Source: CAZESS01 sp964414415 (lineage in GTDB: Archaea > Thermoplasmatota > E2 > UBA202 > DSCA01). From it: a stretch of 64,000 nucleotides of DNA. Under the pieces are notes generated by a model that was not told the origin of the DNA, made no database searches, and saw only the letters and a list, made by a program, of their open reading frames with translations. The position numbers and the translations under genes are program-made. Below are positions 10,493 through 19,406 of the stretch, piece after piece. The stretch lies in NCBI GenBank assembly GCA_964414415.1, contig CAYPWJ010000005.1, forward strand, positions 1 to 64,000, read 5' to 3'. Each line of letters opens with the position of its first letter. Position 1 is the stretch's first letter.

Positions 10493-12274
10493 CTACTCGT
10501 CGCTTGTTCGCTGCTGCTCGCGCTGTTTTTTCCGGCGGCGCAGCTCCGCTCGCTTTCTGGCCAGCTCGCGATCCTGCTTCGACGTGTCCTGCCCGGATGG
10601 CTGCTGCTTTTTTTGCTGCGTTTGCTTCCGCCGCAGCTGCCGTTTCTTGCGTGCCGCCTTCCGGCGCTTGCGTTCCTGCTTGATGCGCTGCCGCGCTCGC
10701 TGCATTTCGCTGTCCAGCTTGTGTTCGATGGCCGCAAACGCTTTGTCGAGTTTTTCTTTCCTGGCGTCGGCCCGCCGGCGTATCTTGTCAGCCTCCAGCT
10801 TGCCGGCTCGCTCACCGCGCTGCAGCGGCGCCATGATCTTTTTCACCACTGATTCCTTGGGTTCGACGAGGCGGCCGCGCTGCTCGTCGACCTTGTACTG
10901 CGGGATGCTGGGCTTCGGCAGCTTGCCGGGCTTGGGCGGCAGCCGCAGCGGCGGGAACTCGGGCTTGGCGATGGTGCTGACCGAGGCGTCCAGCCGGTCG
11001 TTGGCCTCCCGTATCTTGCGGTTCATGCGCTTCCACTTGGACAGCAGCCGGCGTTTTTCTTTCCGGTAGCGCTCCCGGAGGTCGTCGCGCTGTTTTTTCC
11101 ATTCCCTGAGTGGTTTCTGCCATGCCGTCCGCCAGGCGCCGAGGATTTTTCGCTGCAGCGAGCGTTGCTTGCGGTCGCGTTTGCGGTGGAGAGCCCTGAT
11201 GTGTTTCCGGCGTTTGCGTTCCGCCTGGCAGAAGAAGCGGGCTGACTTCCATTCCTCCTTCATCAGTTTTTTTTCTTTGCGGCGCTGCCGCCATGACATC
11301 TGCCTGAGTCGTTTTCGCTCCTCGGGATCCCTCCAGGGCTTGGGGATGTGGTTGCAGGGATTGCGGGAGTGGAAAAACGCGGCGGCGATGCCGACGAGGA
11401 GCAGCACCGATGGCGTCACGGTGCCGACGGCGGCCCACTGGCCCACGGTCAGATGGAAGCCGGTGAGGCTCACCACCACGGGCTCCGTCCGGTAGCTGGA
11501 TGGGTTGTTGAGCGACGAGACGCGGACCTGCATCACGTAGCTCTCGTACTGGATATAGAGCCGCTGATGTGGAATGTAAAAGGTGAGGTTGACCTCCGTC
11601 TGCTCGCCCGGGTTGAGGTAGACGCGCTCCCTGGAGAAGGCGTAGGCCCACTCCTGCGGTGCGTAGTCCAGAGAGATGCGGTAGCTGTCGGGGAGGTTGC
11701 CGGTGTTGGCGACGGTCACCGGGACGTGGTAGACGGCGTCCTGTTTGCCGTCGATGACGGGGTTCTCGATATCCGAGTAGAGAAACCGCTGGGGCTCCGA
11801 GCGTACCTGGAAGGTGATGTTGGCGTACTTGGTGAAGCCGCCCGGCATGATGAGGCCGGGTCGCACCTGCATTTCGACCTGGCATGTGATGTTGGCGATG
11901 TAGGAGGGGTCGACGTCGGCGTTGACCCACACCGTGGCGTTGCCCGTCTCATCCCAGTCTTGATAGACAAATGTGGGGCTGACGCTGGCGGACCATCCCT
12001 CACCGTCTACCTCCACGATGCGGAGATAATACCGCATGGGGATGTTCGAGGAACTGTTGACCACTCCGCCATTCCAGAACTTGAAGCGGAAGCCGTACTG
12101 GCCTGTCACCGGCTCAATCGATGCCTGGGTCGGTCCAACGGATTCAACCTGGACGTTCCACCAGAAATCAGACCACTCCTCCCACGGGATAATCTGCGCC
12201 GCCGCCTGCTGCGGCGGGGGCAGAAACAGCGAAAAGAGGACGAGTACCGTGAGTAGGAGTGCAACCTTCCGCAT
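10493..12274 (-). CDS. Membrane-anchored surface protein with a long, very basic cytoplasmic tail
   Basis: 593 residues. Signal peptide about 1-26; extracellular beta-rich region about 27-280 with two domains resembling the NEW3/CARDB-like folds of archaeal surface proteins (TVANTGNLPDSYRISLDYAP is a typical stretch); one transmembrane helix about 285-308 (VTPSVLLLVGIAAAFF); then about 285 residues extremely rich in Arg/Lys (KRLRQMSWRQRRKEKKLMK, KQERKRRKAARKKRQ). The tail looks helical or coiled coil with a short Pro-rich break near 440-465. It might bind nucleic acid, ribosomes or acidic lipid on the inner face; that is inference. I do not recognise a family for the tail. The next gene upstream, also a surface protein, ends about 40 nt before. 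Confidence 0.7.
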   Translation of the reverse strand: MRKVALLLTVLVLFSLFLPPPQQAAAQIIPWEEWSDFWWNVQVESVGPTQASIEPVTGQYGFRFKFWNGGVVNSSSNIPMRYYLRIVEVDGEGWSASVSPTFVYQDWDETGNATVWVNADVDPSYIANITCQVEMQVRPGLIMPGGFTKYANITFQVRSEPQRFLYSDIENPVIDGKQDAVYHVPVTVANTGNLPDSYRISLDYAPQEWAYAFSRERVYLNPGEQTEVNLTFYIPHQRLYIQYESYVMQVRVSSLNNPSSYRTEPVVVSLTGFHLTVGQWAAVGTVTPSVLLLVGIAAAFFHSRNPCNHIPKPWRDPEERKRLRQMSWRQRRKEKKLMKEEWKSARFFCQAERKRRKHIRALHRKRDRKQRSLQRKILGAWRTAWQKPLREWKKQRDDLRERYRKEKRRLLSKWKRMNRKIREANDRLDASVSTIAKPEFPPLRLPPKPGKLPKPSIPQYKVDEQRGRLVEPKESVVKKIMAPLQRGERAGKLEADKIRRRADARKEKLDKAFAAIEHKLDSEMQRARQRIKQERKRRKAARKKRQLRRKQTQQKKQQPSGQDTSKQDRELARKRAELRRRKKQREQQRTSDE

Positions 12275-12316
12275 GATTTTTGTACCAAACCGGTAAACAG
12301 GCGTCCGTTTAAATAA

Positions 12317-13279
12317 TTAGTTGCTCCGACGCCGTCGTATCACGAGCGATAGGGCAGCAAGCGCACCGATGAGAACGATGGCTTCAAACCCGGGGACGTA
12401 GAAGCCTCTGTTTTTGACCATCATCCTGGCGTACACCGTGGCTTGCACTACGTTCTCCGGATCCTTCGACGACTTCTGGAACTGGTTGCCTTCCTTCACC
12501 CAGTAGTCGGCGTAGGACTGCGCGTGTGCCTCCAGCAGGAACGTCTCCCGGTTGTTGTGGTAGGAGACGGCGGTGCCGTGCGGCGTGGTCACCGTAAAGG
12601 AAACGGTCTTCTCCGGGGGATTGGGATCGCCCGGCTTCTTGGCGTCCATGATGATCTGCTGCGGTGAGATGATGGGGTCGGTCCAGTCGTCCGGTACATC
12701 AGCGGCCTGCAGCGTCACACGGGTCTGCGCGGTCCCCCAGTTTGCAACGGTGACCGGAAACGTGAGCTCCTGGTCAGGCGACGACCGTTTTATCGGCTTC
12801 GCGATGCTGACGGTGATCTGGGTGAAGGGATTGACCCCGACGAGGATGTCTGTCTCAGCCATCGCGACCTCCCGCAGCTCACCGCCAAGCACGATCCGGC
12901 CTGTCACCTGGATGGTAACGCCGGTCAGGCTGGGCGCCTCGACGTTCTGTTCACTCAACGCGAGGTTGACCTTGATATTCTTTCGGGCACCGCTCTGCAG
13001 CGGAAATGTCTTCTGCGTCGGCGTGACGGTCAGCCAGCTCGGGCTTTTCACGACTTCGATCTGGGCCCAGACCGGAAAGTACTGGAAAAAGAATGGCTCG
13101 TAGCTGACGGAGAGCGTGAATGAGTCACCACCATAGCGGTTCACGTAAAAGGGAGAAATGTCGGGGGATGCGGACATTGCGCCCCACTCCATAGCCTGAG
13201 CAGCCGGGGCAACCAGTGCAGTTGATAGAAGCATAAAGGTGCCAAAGAGCACACCAATCGTTACGGTTCTTTTCAGCAT
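12317..13279 (-). CDS. Surface protein with a PGF-CTERM-like C-terminal sorting signal
   Basis: 320 residues: signal peptide (about 1-29), an extracellular part of two Ig/NEW3-like beta domains (VTVANWGTAQTRVTLQAAD is typical), and a C-terminal tripartite tail: PGF at about 297-299, a hydrophobic helix (EAIVLIGALAALSLV) and RRRR. This fits the PGF-CTERM signal that archaeosortase A removes before lipid attachment of the protein. The usual Thr-rich spacer before PGF is missing here. GAGAGGTAAAAT before the ATG is a good ribosome site. The neighbouring gene downstream has a similar extracellular architecture, so the two probably belong to one envelope module. No archaeosortase is in the window. 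Confidence 0.72.
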   Translation of the reverse strand: MLKRTVTIGVLFGTFMLLSTALVAPAAQAMEWGAMSASPDISPFYVNRYGGDSFTLSVSYEPFFFQYFPVWAQIEVVKSPSWLTVTPTQKTFPLQSGARKNIKVNLALSEQNVEAPSLTGVTIQVTGRIVLGGELREVAMAETDILVGVNPFTQITVSIAKPIKRSSPDQELTFPVTVANWGTAQTRVTLQAADVPDDWTDPIISPQQIIMDAKKPGDPNPPEKTVSFTVTTPHGTAVSYHNNRETFLLEAHAQSYADYWVKEGNQFQKSSKDPENVVQATVYARMMVKNRGFYVPGFEAIVLIGALAALSLVIRRRRSN

Positions 13280-13342
13280 ATTTTACCTCTCAGTGCAATG
13301 ACAGTGTTGTTATTGGCATTTCGATATATATGTTTTTCGTGG

Positions 13343-13618
13343 TCACTCTTCCGCTTCCCCTTCTTCCTCTTCCGTCTCCATGGAGACCATCTCGGGGAAA
13401 TAGCTCAGAATGATGATGTCCCCTGCCGCTGACACCCATCGATACGGGACTCCGACATCCAGCGAGCCTTCCACCAGCTCAGGGTTCGTGTTGGTAATGA
13501 TGAGGGTGTCAACGCACCGCTCGTCGGTGTTGAGCGCTACATTGCGCACCTCCCCCACGTAGGTGCCGTGTCGGGTATATGTCGGCGCGTTCAAGAAGTC
13601 AGTGATTTCCTTCGCCAT
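13343..13618 (-). CDS. Small PRC-barrel domain protein
   Basis: 91 residues from the chosen ATG. Residues about 18-75 match the PRC-barrel pattern (GTYVGEVRNVALN, then DTLIITN and VGVPYRWVSAAGDIIIL), followed by an acidic tail (METEEEEGEAEE). In archaea such stand-alone barrels are common and are thought to mediate RNA-processing or cell-division contacts; the partner here is unknown. The frame is open far upstream but that extension is low-complexity and Cys-rich, so an internal ATG is preferred; ATGs at 13624 and 13636 are alternatives. A TTAATAA element at about 13650 may be its promoter. Confidence 0.72.
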   Translation of the reverse strand: MAKEITDFLNAPTYTRHGTYVGEVRNVALNTDERCVDTLIITNTNPELVEGSLDVGVPYRWVSAAGDIIILSYFPEMVSMETEEEEGEAEE

Positions 13619-13809
13619 TGTCATCACGTGGACATACATCTGAAATGCCTTATTAAGAGTTGTGGTGGCCGACGCCGGGCTATACCGGGCACTGCTTATC
13701 GGCAATGGTCCGCACCCGCATGTGCTTCCCGACGTCGCCGGCCTCGACAGCGCGCGACAGCGGTACATACAGATACAGATACAAGATAATTTTATAACAA
13801 GGCGAAAGC

Positions 13810-14671
13810 ATGCAAGCAACATTCTGGAAGAAAGGCACGGCAGTCGCTGTCGCTCTCCTATTCTGTGGCCTCGCAGTGGTGCCGCTGGCAACCCATGCAA
13901 GCGGCTCGGATGCAGAAAAACAGACAACCCGGGCGTATGTCACGCGGTACACCGCCGACGGCAGCGCCGAGCAACGCGCGGTACCGCTGTCGGTGCAGGC
14001 GGTGCAGGCGCTCAAGGACAGGTTCGCCGAGGCAGCCACTGCGGAGCAGCGGTTCTCGCTGCTGCAGGGATAGGGGCTGCTCTCCGACGACGCGTCGCTC
14101 GATGCATGGGAGACAGCGATGAGGGAGCGTGCAGCGCTACTCGGGCTCGACCAGCAGGATGCCAACAACTTGAACGACGAAGAAGCGGCGGGTCGTTTGC
14201 TTCGGATGCCGCTGCTACTGAATTTCTTCTGCAAGGTCAACGCCGCCTATATACTGAGCGGTGAAGCCGGGGTCGGTCTGCCGCCGCTCTTCGGCATGGT
14301 GAAGTTTTTCGGCGGTCATCGGGTGGCGCAGTTCGACCTCTTCGATGTCTGCTGGGGTGCCTTCGGCGTCCTCCAAACAAAGACGCTGTTCCGGCAGCAT
14401 AGCATGGTGACGATGCCCAGTCTGCTCGGGATGGCTGGCTTCGTCGGCATCCACGTCCACGTTCCCTTCATGCTCAACATCTACAACGGCTACTCAGCCA
14501 TCACCTTTGCCGCCGGGCTGGGGCCCCAGCATCAGCTTCAACCTGGCCACCATGGCTCTCTTCGGGTTCTTCCTTGGAGGCAGCCTCGGCGCTATACTGG
14601 GCGGCGGAGGGGGCAACGCGACCGGTCAGACCGGCTCATTGACCGCTCCATACGGCGGGCCATACGTGTAA
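13810..14671 (+). pseudogene. Exported membrane protein gene broken by an in-frame TAG and a frameshift
   Basis: Residues 1-87 (signal peptide, then a hydrophilic region) stop at TAG 14071-14073, yet the same frame continues sensibly (GLLSDDASLDAWETAM) for about 150 codons of membrane-type sequence (GFVGIHVHVPFMLNIYNGY). At GGGGCCCC (14520-14527) the frame moves by one: dropping one base gives LGPSISFNLATMALFGFF and a Gly-rich end that stops at TAA 14669-14671. The joined product would be about 286 residues. I do not know the family. A decayed gene, two sequence errors, or readthrough of the amber codon are all possible. A TATA-like ATTTTATAAC lies just upstream. Confidence 0.65.
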
Positions 14672-14719
14672 ACGAGTGGACAGGGATACAACTAAAATAG
14701 CGGCAGCACATTAGGGGCT

Positions 14720-16156
14720 ATGGCAGACACGCTGTCCTTCCCTGAGCCGCACGACGTCGTCCGGCACCGGCCGTCGCTCCGTAAGTACCTCCGCTACCTG
14801 CTGTTTTTTGGACCGGGGGCCATCCTGGCCTCGATGACCATCGGGCAGGGACAGCTCATCCTCGGGCCACAGATCGGGGCCTGGGCTGGGTATGGTCTGC
14901 TGTGGCTCATCACGCTCAACCTGGGCTCCTACGCCGTCGCCTACGTGGGAACCCGGTTCACGATGCTGTCCGGCATCAGCACCATGGACATGTTCGCGCT
15001 GAAGACGCGGGGCGGATGGATCAACTGGCTCATCATCGCCATCATGGCGGTCTTCGTCCCCACGTTCGCCGCGGCTATCATAACCACGCTGGGTCATTCA
15101 CTCGCCTGGATATTCGGCGTCGGCCATTACCTCATGTGGGGCATCGGGTTCTCCGTTTTCGCCGCGATGCTGGCGCTCTTCGGCCGCTACAAGGTGCTGG
15201 AGGTATCGCAGGCGTTCTTCGTGGCGGTGCTGGGCATCGGTGCCATCGCGTCGGTGGCGGTGCTCCGACCGGATCTCTTCAACATTGTGCCGCGGTTTGC
15301 GTTCATCGGCGACGTGCCCGCCTATCCTCCCTGGGTGGACACCGTCACTGATTTCACCAAGACTCCGATTCCGCTGTCGATGCTCGGCTACCTGGGAACG
15401 CTCACCATCTCCATCGTCCCGCTGGTCGGGTACCTCGGCTGGGTGAAGGTAAAAAAATGGGGTATCTTCCGGGGCAGCATGGACCCCGATGGGCTGTCGG
15501 AGCGTCTCTTCGCTCGCTATCGAGAGCAGGGCAGCATGGACTATCTGCCTCATGAACGACAGGAAATAAAAAAATCACGGCTGCTGCTCCGTCCCCTCGC
15601 GGTGGACCTGGCGATCGCGTTCGTCATCGTCTCCCTCGTATCGGCGGCGTACATGATAGCCGGCGCCGAACTGCTGGGGCCGCTGCAAAAAATCCCGACC
15701 GACGTCAATCTGCTGAAGGAGCAGGCCATCATCTTTTCAAACATGGCGCCGTGGCTCAAGCCGCTCTACCAGGTAAGCGTCGCCTTCGCGCTGTTCGGCA
15801 CCGTCTACAGCGCCTTCGAGGCGGCCTCCCGGATGCTCTTCGAAGTCGGGAAAACTGTCAGGGCAGGCATAGGCAGGCTTCCCTACAAGCGCTTCATGCT
15901 CTTCTTTTTGATATATGTGCTGGCGCTGGGCATTCCGCTGGCGGTGTTGATGTACGCCGGCCTGTCTGTGCTGCTGGTGCTCTCAATCACCCTGCTGTTC
16001 ATCGGCGTCGTCGGCGTCGTCGTCTACGGAGTCGGCACCATCTACCTGTCGCAGACGGTGCTCCCCCAGGAGTATCAGCTGGGAAGCCTGGGCATGGGCC
16101 TCGCGGTGTTCTGCCTGGAGCTACTCCTGCTCCCCGCCGCCTTTTTCTTCATATGA
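14720..16156 (+). CDS. Nramp-family metal-ion transporter-like protein without the DPGN motif
   Basis: 478 residues with about 11 membrane helices and the Nramp arrangement: a first helix FGPGAILASMTIGQGQ, amphipathic basic loops, and a long cytosolic loop (about 250-285) containing LPHERQEIKKS. Nramp proteins move divalent metals using Asp and Asn of a DPGN motif in helix 1 and Met of helix 6. Here that position reads TIGQGQ, so the canonical metal ligands are absent. It may therefore carry Mg2+ or another substrate, as known for divergent Nramp-related members. The gene stands alone; the MscS gene begins 73 nt later. Confidence 0.75.
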   Translation: MADTLSFPEPHDVVRHRPSLRKYLRYLLFFGPGAILASMTIGQGQLILGPQIGAWAGYGLLWLITLNLGSYAVAYVGTRFTMLSGISTMDMFALKTRGGWINWLIIAIMAVFVPTFAAAIITTLGHSLAWIFGVGHYLMWGIGFSVFAAMLALFGRYKVLEVSQAFFVAVLGIGAIASVAVLRPDLFNIVPRFAFIGDVPAYPPWVDTVTDFTKTPIPLSMLGYLGTLTISIVPLVGYLGWVKVKKWGIFRGSMDPDGLSERLFARYREQGSMDYLPHERQEIKKSRLLLRPLAVDLAIAFVIVSLVSAAYMIAGAELLGPLQKIPTDVNLLKEQAIIFSNMAPWLKPLYQVSVAFALFGTVYSAFEAASRMLFEVGKTVRAGIGRLPYKRFMLFFLIYVLALGIPLAVLMYAGLSVLLVLSITLLFIGVVGVVVYGVGTIYLSQTVLPQEYQLGSLGMGLAVFCLELLLLPAAFFFI

Positions 16157-16229
16157 GCGACGGCGCCGACCGGCGGTGCACAGGAATCTTTTTAACGTCT
16201 TAGCCGATACTATTTGAGGAGGAATACCT

Positions 16230-17051
16230 ATGGCTATCGAGATAGCAGGATATGGACTGAACGAGCATCTACCATTGATCGGCGTGAGTCTCTGGGACAT
16301 ACTCGTCGCGGTTATCGCGCTCGTCGTCGGCGTCATCGTGGTGCGGCTCGTCACGTCATGGCTGCAGCGATGGATGACCCGGTCAGGGCTCTCTGATTTG
16401 CTTGCGGAATTCGCCACGCGCATCCTCCGCATCATCATGTACATCTTCGTGGTCGGCATCGCCCTGGCCTTCCTCGGGCTCAACATCGGCGCGGCGCTGG
16501 TCAGCATCTCGGTGGTCCTTGGCTTCGTGCTCGGCTTCGCCCTGGGTGACACGCTGAGCAACATCGCCGCCGGCTTCATGGTCGCTATCACCCAGCCCTT
16601 CACGGCGGGCGACTACGTGACGGTAAACGGTGAAAGCGGCTCGGTGCAGAGCGTCGGCATCAGCGTGACGGAGCTGGACACGCCCGACAACAAGCGCGTC
16701 ATCATCCCCAACAAGTCCGTGTGGGGCGGCAACATCGTCAACTACACGCGCCATGACACCCGACGGGTCGACATGGAGGTCGGCGTGGGCTACGACGACG
16801 ACCTCGACCAGGTCATCGAGGCAACGCGGGAGCTGCTCACCGGCGACGACCGGGTGCTGTCCGAGCCGGCGCCGCAGGTCGCCGTCAAATCGCTGGGTGA
16901 CAGCGCCGTCGTCCTCATCGTGCGTCCATGGGTCAAAACCGCTGATTACTGGGGCTTTTACTACGACTTCCAGAAGACGGTCAAGCAGACGTTCGACAAG
17001 GCGGACATATCGTTCCCATACCCGCAGATGGACGTCCACCTGGACAAATAG
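16230..17051 (+). CDS. mscS: MscS-type small-conductance mechanosensitive channel
   Basis: 273 residues, the size of a minimal MscS. Three helices occur at about 22-45, 62-82 and 88-118; the last is the Gly/Ala-rich pore helix (LGFVLGFALGDTLSNIAAG). The beta domain follows (PFTAGDYVTVNGESGSVQSV, then TPDNKRVIIPNKSVWGG), and the C-terminal alpha/beta domain has RRVDMEVGVGYDDDLDQV. It would open on membrane tension and release solutes during osmotic downshift. GGAGG eight nt before the ATG sets the start. The neighbours are a transporter and an unrelated convergent methyltransferase. Confidence 0.92.
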   Translation: MAIEIAGYGLNEHLPLIGVSLWDILVAVIALVVGVIVVRLVTSWLQRWMTRSGLSDLLAEFATRILRIIMYIFVVGIALAFLGLNIGAALVSISVVLGFVLGFALGDTLSNIAAGFMVAITQPFTAGDYVTVNGESGSVQSVGISVTELDTPDNKRVIIPNKSVWGGNIVNYTRHDTRRVDMEVGVGYDDDLDQVIEATRELLTGDDRVLSEPAPQVAVKSLGDSAVVLIVRPWVKTADYWGFYYDFQKTVKQTFDKADISFPYPQMDVHLDK

Positions 17052-17078
17052 CGAGTGCAGCCACGAGACACGTTCCTG

Positions 17079-17759
17079 TCACTTGAACGTCAGCGACCAG
17101 TACACGGTCGAGGCCATCCAGGGATACCGCTCGAGCACACGGGTATCGATGCTGCTCACAGCCTCGGCCAGTTCAAGGGGCATGAGCTGGTAGAGCCCGT
17201 ACGGGACCAGAAACGCCTGGACGTGTTGGATATCCCGCACGACCGGCATCCCGTCACATAATTGTTTGAGGAAGGAATTCGAGTAGAGATGGCTGCGCTG
17301 AGGGAGCATCCATTGATAGAGGATGCGCAGGCTGCATGGATGCAGAGTCTCGAAGACAAAGTGATCCCGGGTCACTCTCGCCACCTCCCGGATGAAGGAG
17401 GAAACCTCGTGGCTTCGAAGCAGATGGAGAAACCGCATGCTGATGCTGGTATCGAAGGCGTCGTCTGCAAATGGAAGCGCACGGGCGTCTCCCACGACGT
17501 ATTGAGCACCGCCGGGCGAGAGCATCTCGCTGCTCGCGTCGAGGCCAACGACGTCTGCACCGTGCTCCTGCAGCAGCTCGGCGAAGCGGCCGGTGCCCGT
17601 GGCTATGTCGAGTATCCGTTTCCCCTGAGGTTCGACGAGCGAGAGCAGCAGCTGCTTCTCCCGTCTATCCACAAGGCTGCCTCCCCGCGTGAAGCGAGCG
17701 TCGTCGTATCTCTCTGCAATTGCCGTATCTCTATACCATTGTTGTCCTACGCGAGGCAT
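17079..17759 (-). CDS. Class I SAM-dependent methyltransferase
   Basis: 226 residues from ATG 17759, chosen because GGAAGGGAG lies just before it and the 19 upstream codons are unlike a protein start. Motif I is ILDIATGTGRFAELL with the acidic end of strand 2 at GADVVGLDAS. A motif II-like segment is YVVGDARALPFADDAFD, the usual UbiE/Methyltransf_11 pattern. The C-terminal part is short and gives no substrate clue (small molecule or lipid likely). The gene is monocistronic and convergent with mscS. Confidence 0.85.
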   Translation of the reverse strand: MPRVGQQWYRDTAIAERYDDARFTRGGSLVDRREKQLLLSLVEPQGKRILDIATGTGRFAELLQEHGADVVGLDASSEMLSPGGAQYVVGDARALPFADDAFDTSISMRFLHLLRSHEVSSFIREVARVTRDHFVFETLHPCSLRILYQWMLPQRSHLYSNSFLKQLCDGMPVVRDIQHVQAFLVPYGLYQLMPLELAEAVSSIDTRVLERYPWMASTVYWSLTFK

Positions 17760-17958
17760 ATGACACTCCCTTCCGCGGTAGCAGATAGGAGAGAAAGGAG
17801 AAAGCGTACTTAACATTTATTCGTTGACGCAGCACACTGCAACGCCCGGCAACGGCATCCGACGATGAGGCAGCCAGGCCACCGCGTGCGAACATCGAGC
17901 TGCGGGCACCAATGGCTCGTGATAACTTCGAAAAGTATATTACGCCATACCCGTATAG

Positions 17959-18831
17959 ATGCCTGTGGTTTCAATGCGCGCAACGGATGAAGAGGAACAG
18001 GAAGACACGCTCATGGTTGAAGAACTGGTGGAAGGAAGCACATTTGAAACCACGTTTTTCAACGAAGAAAAAAACAACAGTTACGGTCATTGCGGCAGCG
18101 TGATAAAGGAGATACAGAATGGAAAGGACGGCAGCTACCTGGTCAAAATCAGGCCGCCCATGTTCTATCTGATGGGGGTACTGAGCAACATATCGCGCCT
18201 CCTGTCAGGCACGAAGTCGAGGAAGATACTGGACAACCGGCGGTGGCAGGCCACGGAGATAGCGCGTCTCCGGAGGCTGCACCCGGATATCAGCACCGAT
18301 AACACGCCCTTTGAGAACGCCATCCTCATGCAGAAGATAGACGGATGCGTGGTGTACGACATATTGCGGTCTGCAGATATGTCGAACGAGAAGAAAAGAG
18401 AGGTTATCGTCAAGACGGTGCAAGGACTTGAAAACATCCATAGGAAAAACCTGTATCACGGCGAACCCAACACCCAGAACTGTATATTTACCGAGGACGA
18501 AGAGCTATACTGGATAGATTTCGAAGTCGAATACCATCCCAGCCTGACGCTCCCGGAAAAAAAGGCCAAGGACCTGGAGCAGCTCACTCTGTCTATACTG
18601 GGGGCGTTCGATAAGGAGAACGAGGTGGGGATGAGCGACGAGGGATTGATAGAGCTCATACTTGAGACCTACACCGGCCGGGAGATAACACAACTGTTCC
18701 TGGATGACCCCAATCTGCCCCTCATCGGACCGATACGCTTTTATCAGCTTTCATTCTCGTCGGTCTACCGGTTTTACCAGACGCAGATAAACCTCTTACG
18801 GTACATCGACACCCGGGAGCACAACCCGTGA
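17959..18831 (+). CDS. Atypical protein kinase-like protein
   Basis: 290 residues with a kinase-like core resembling the Bud32/RIO/lipopolysaccharide-kinase group. A basic patch at 58-66 (SYLVKIRPP) could supply the ATP-anchoring Lys, the catalytic-loop counterpart is YHGEPNTQN (His167-Asn174), and the metal-binding DFG counterpart is WIDFE (Asp187). The loop has Glu169 where such kinases normally have Asp, so activity is uncertain. A 20-residue acidic N-terminus is unusual. Its stop overlaps the next gene by 4 nt (GTGA), tying it to a small-exporter homologue. A TATA-like AAGTATATTA about 20 nt upstream suggests a leaderless transcript. Base use is slightly more AT-rich than its neighbours. 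Confidence 0.6.
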   Translation: MPVVSMRATDEEEQEDTLMVEELVEGSTFETTFFNEEKNNSYGHCGSVIKEIQNGKDGSYLVKIRPPMFYLMGVLSNISRLLSGTKSRKILDNRRWQATEIARLRRLHPDISTDNTPFENAILMQKIDGCVVYDILRSADMSNEKKREVIVKTVQGLENIHRKNLYHGEPNTQNCIFTEDEELYWIDFEVEYHPSLTLPEKKAKDLEQLTLSILGAFDKENEVGMSDEGLIELILETYTGREITQLFLDDPNLPLIGPIRFYQLSFSSVYRFYQTQINLLRYIDTREHNP

Positions 18832-19406
18832 GTGAAACCGACAGCTCTTTTTTTGGCGCGGACGGAGACGCAAAGAAACGCGTTCTCTTCTTCGTGGGTT
18901 CCATAACACCGGCGATTACAGCCGTCGTGGTGCTTTATATGCTGGGGCCTGCCTTCTATCAGCCTGCGGCGGCGGTGTTCTCCACCTATTACTTCACCTT
19001 CGGCGCGGGATGGATCACGTCGCCGCTCCTGGGTCTCTCCGCCGGGATGCATCCGGGATTTGTGGCGGTGCTTTTGGTTTTCATCGCCGTGGAGAGCTCG
19101 CTGATAGTATCGGTCAATTACGAGTTGCTCGAAAATATACCGCTTGCCGGGAGGCTCATCAACAGGATTCGGGAGAAAGCCACCCGGCTGATAGAACAGC
19201 GGGAGCTCGGAAGGAGCGTCAGCTACGCCACCATATTCTGGCTCATGTTTATCCCCATCTACGGCACGGGACCGATGACGCTGAGCATCGCCGGCAGACT
19301 GCTGGGGCTGGACTGGAAGCCACTGTGGCTGACAATCAGCCTCTCGGTCTGCACCCGCTATACGCTCATCGTTGTGCTGCTCACGCTCGGGCTCTGGTCC
19401 CTCTGA
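18828..19406 (+). CDS. Small multidrug-export family membrane protein (Sm_multidrug_ex-like)
   Basis: 192 residues starting at GTG, which overlaps the kinase-like gene's TGA. About five hydrophobic segments; the C-terminal half has the family pattern FIPIYGTGPMTLSIAGRLLGL followed by a final helix. The family name is historical and transport has not been shown for most members. Translational coupling with a kinase-like protein suggests a shared role, perhaps control of the membrane protein by phosphorylation; this is inference. Confidence 0.7.
   Translation: MSETDSSFFGADGDAKKRVLFFVGSITPAITAVVVLYMLGPAFYQPAAAVFSTYYFTFGAGWITSPLLGLSAGMHPGFVAVLLVFIAVESSLIVSVNYELLENIPLAGRLINRIREKATRLIEQRELGRSVSYATIFWLMFIPIYGTGPMTLSIAGRLLGLDWKPLWLTISLSVCTRYTLIVVLLTLGLWSL

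Noticed and set aside
13767..13784. Three ATACAG hexamers upstream of the broken exported gene
   Set aside because: Too short to call a functional repeat; probably chance in the AT-rich leader.
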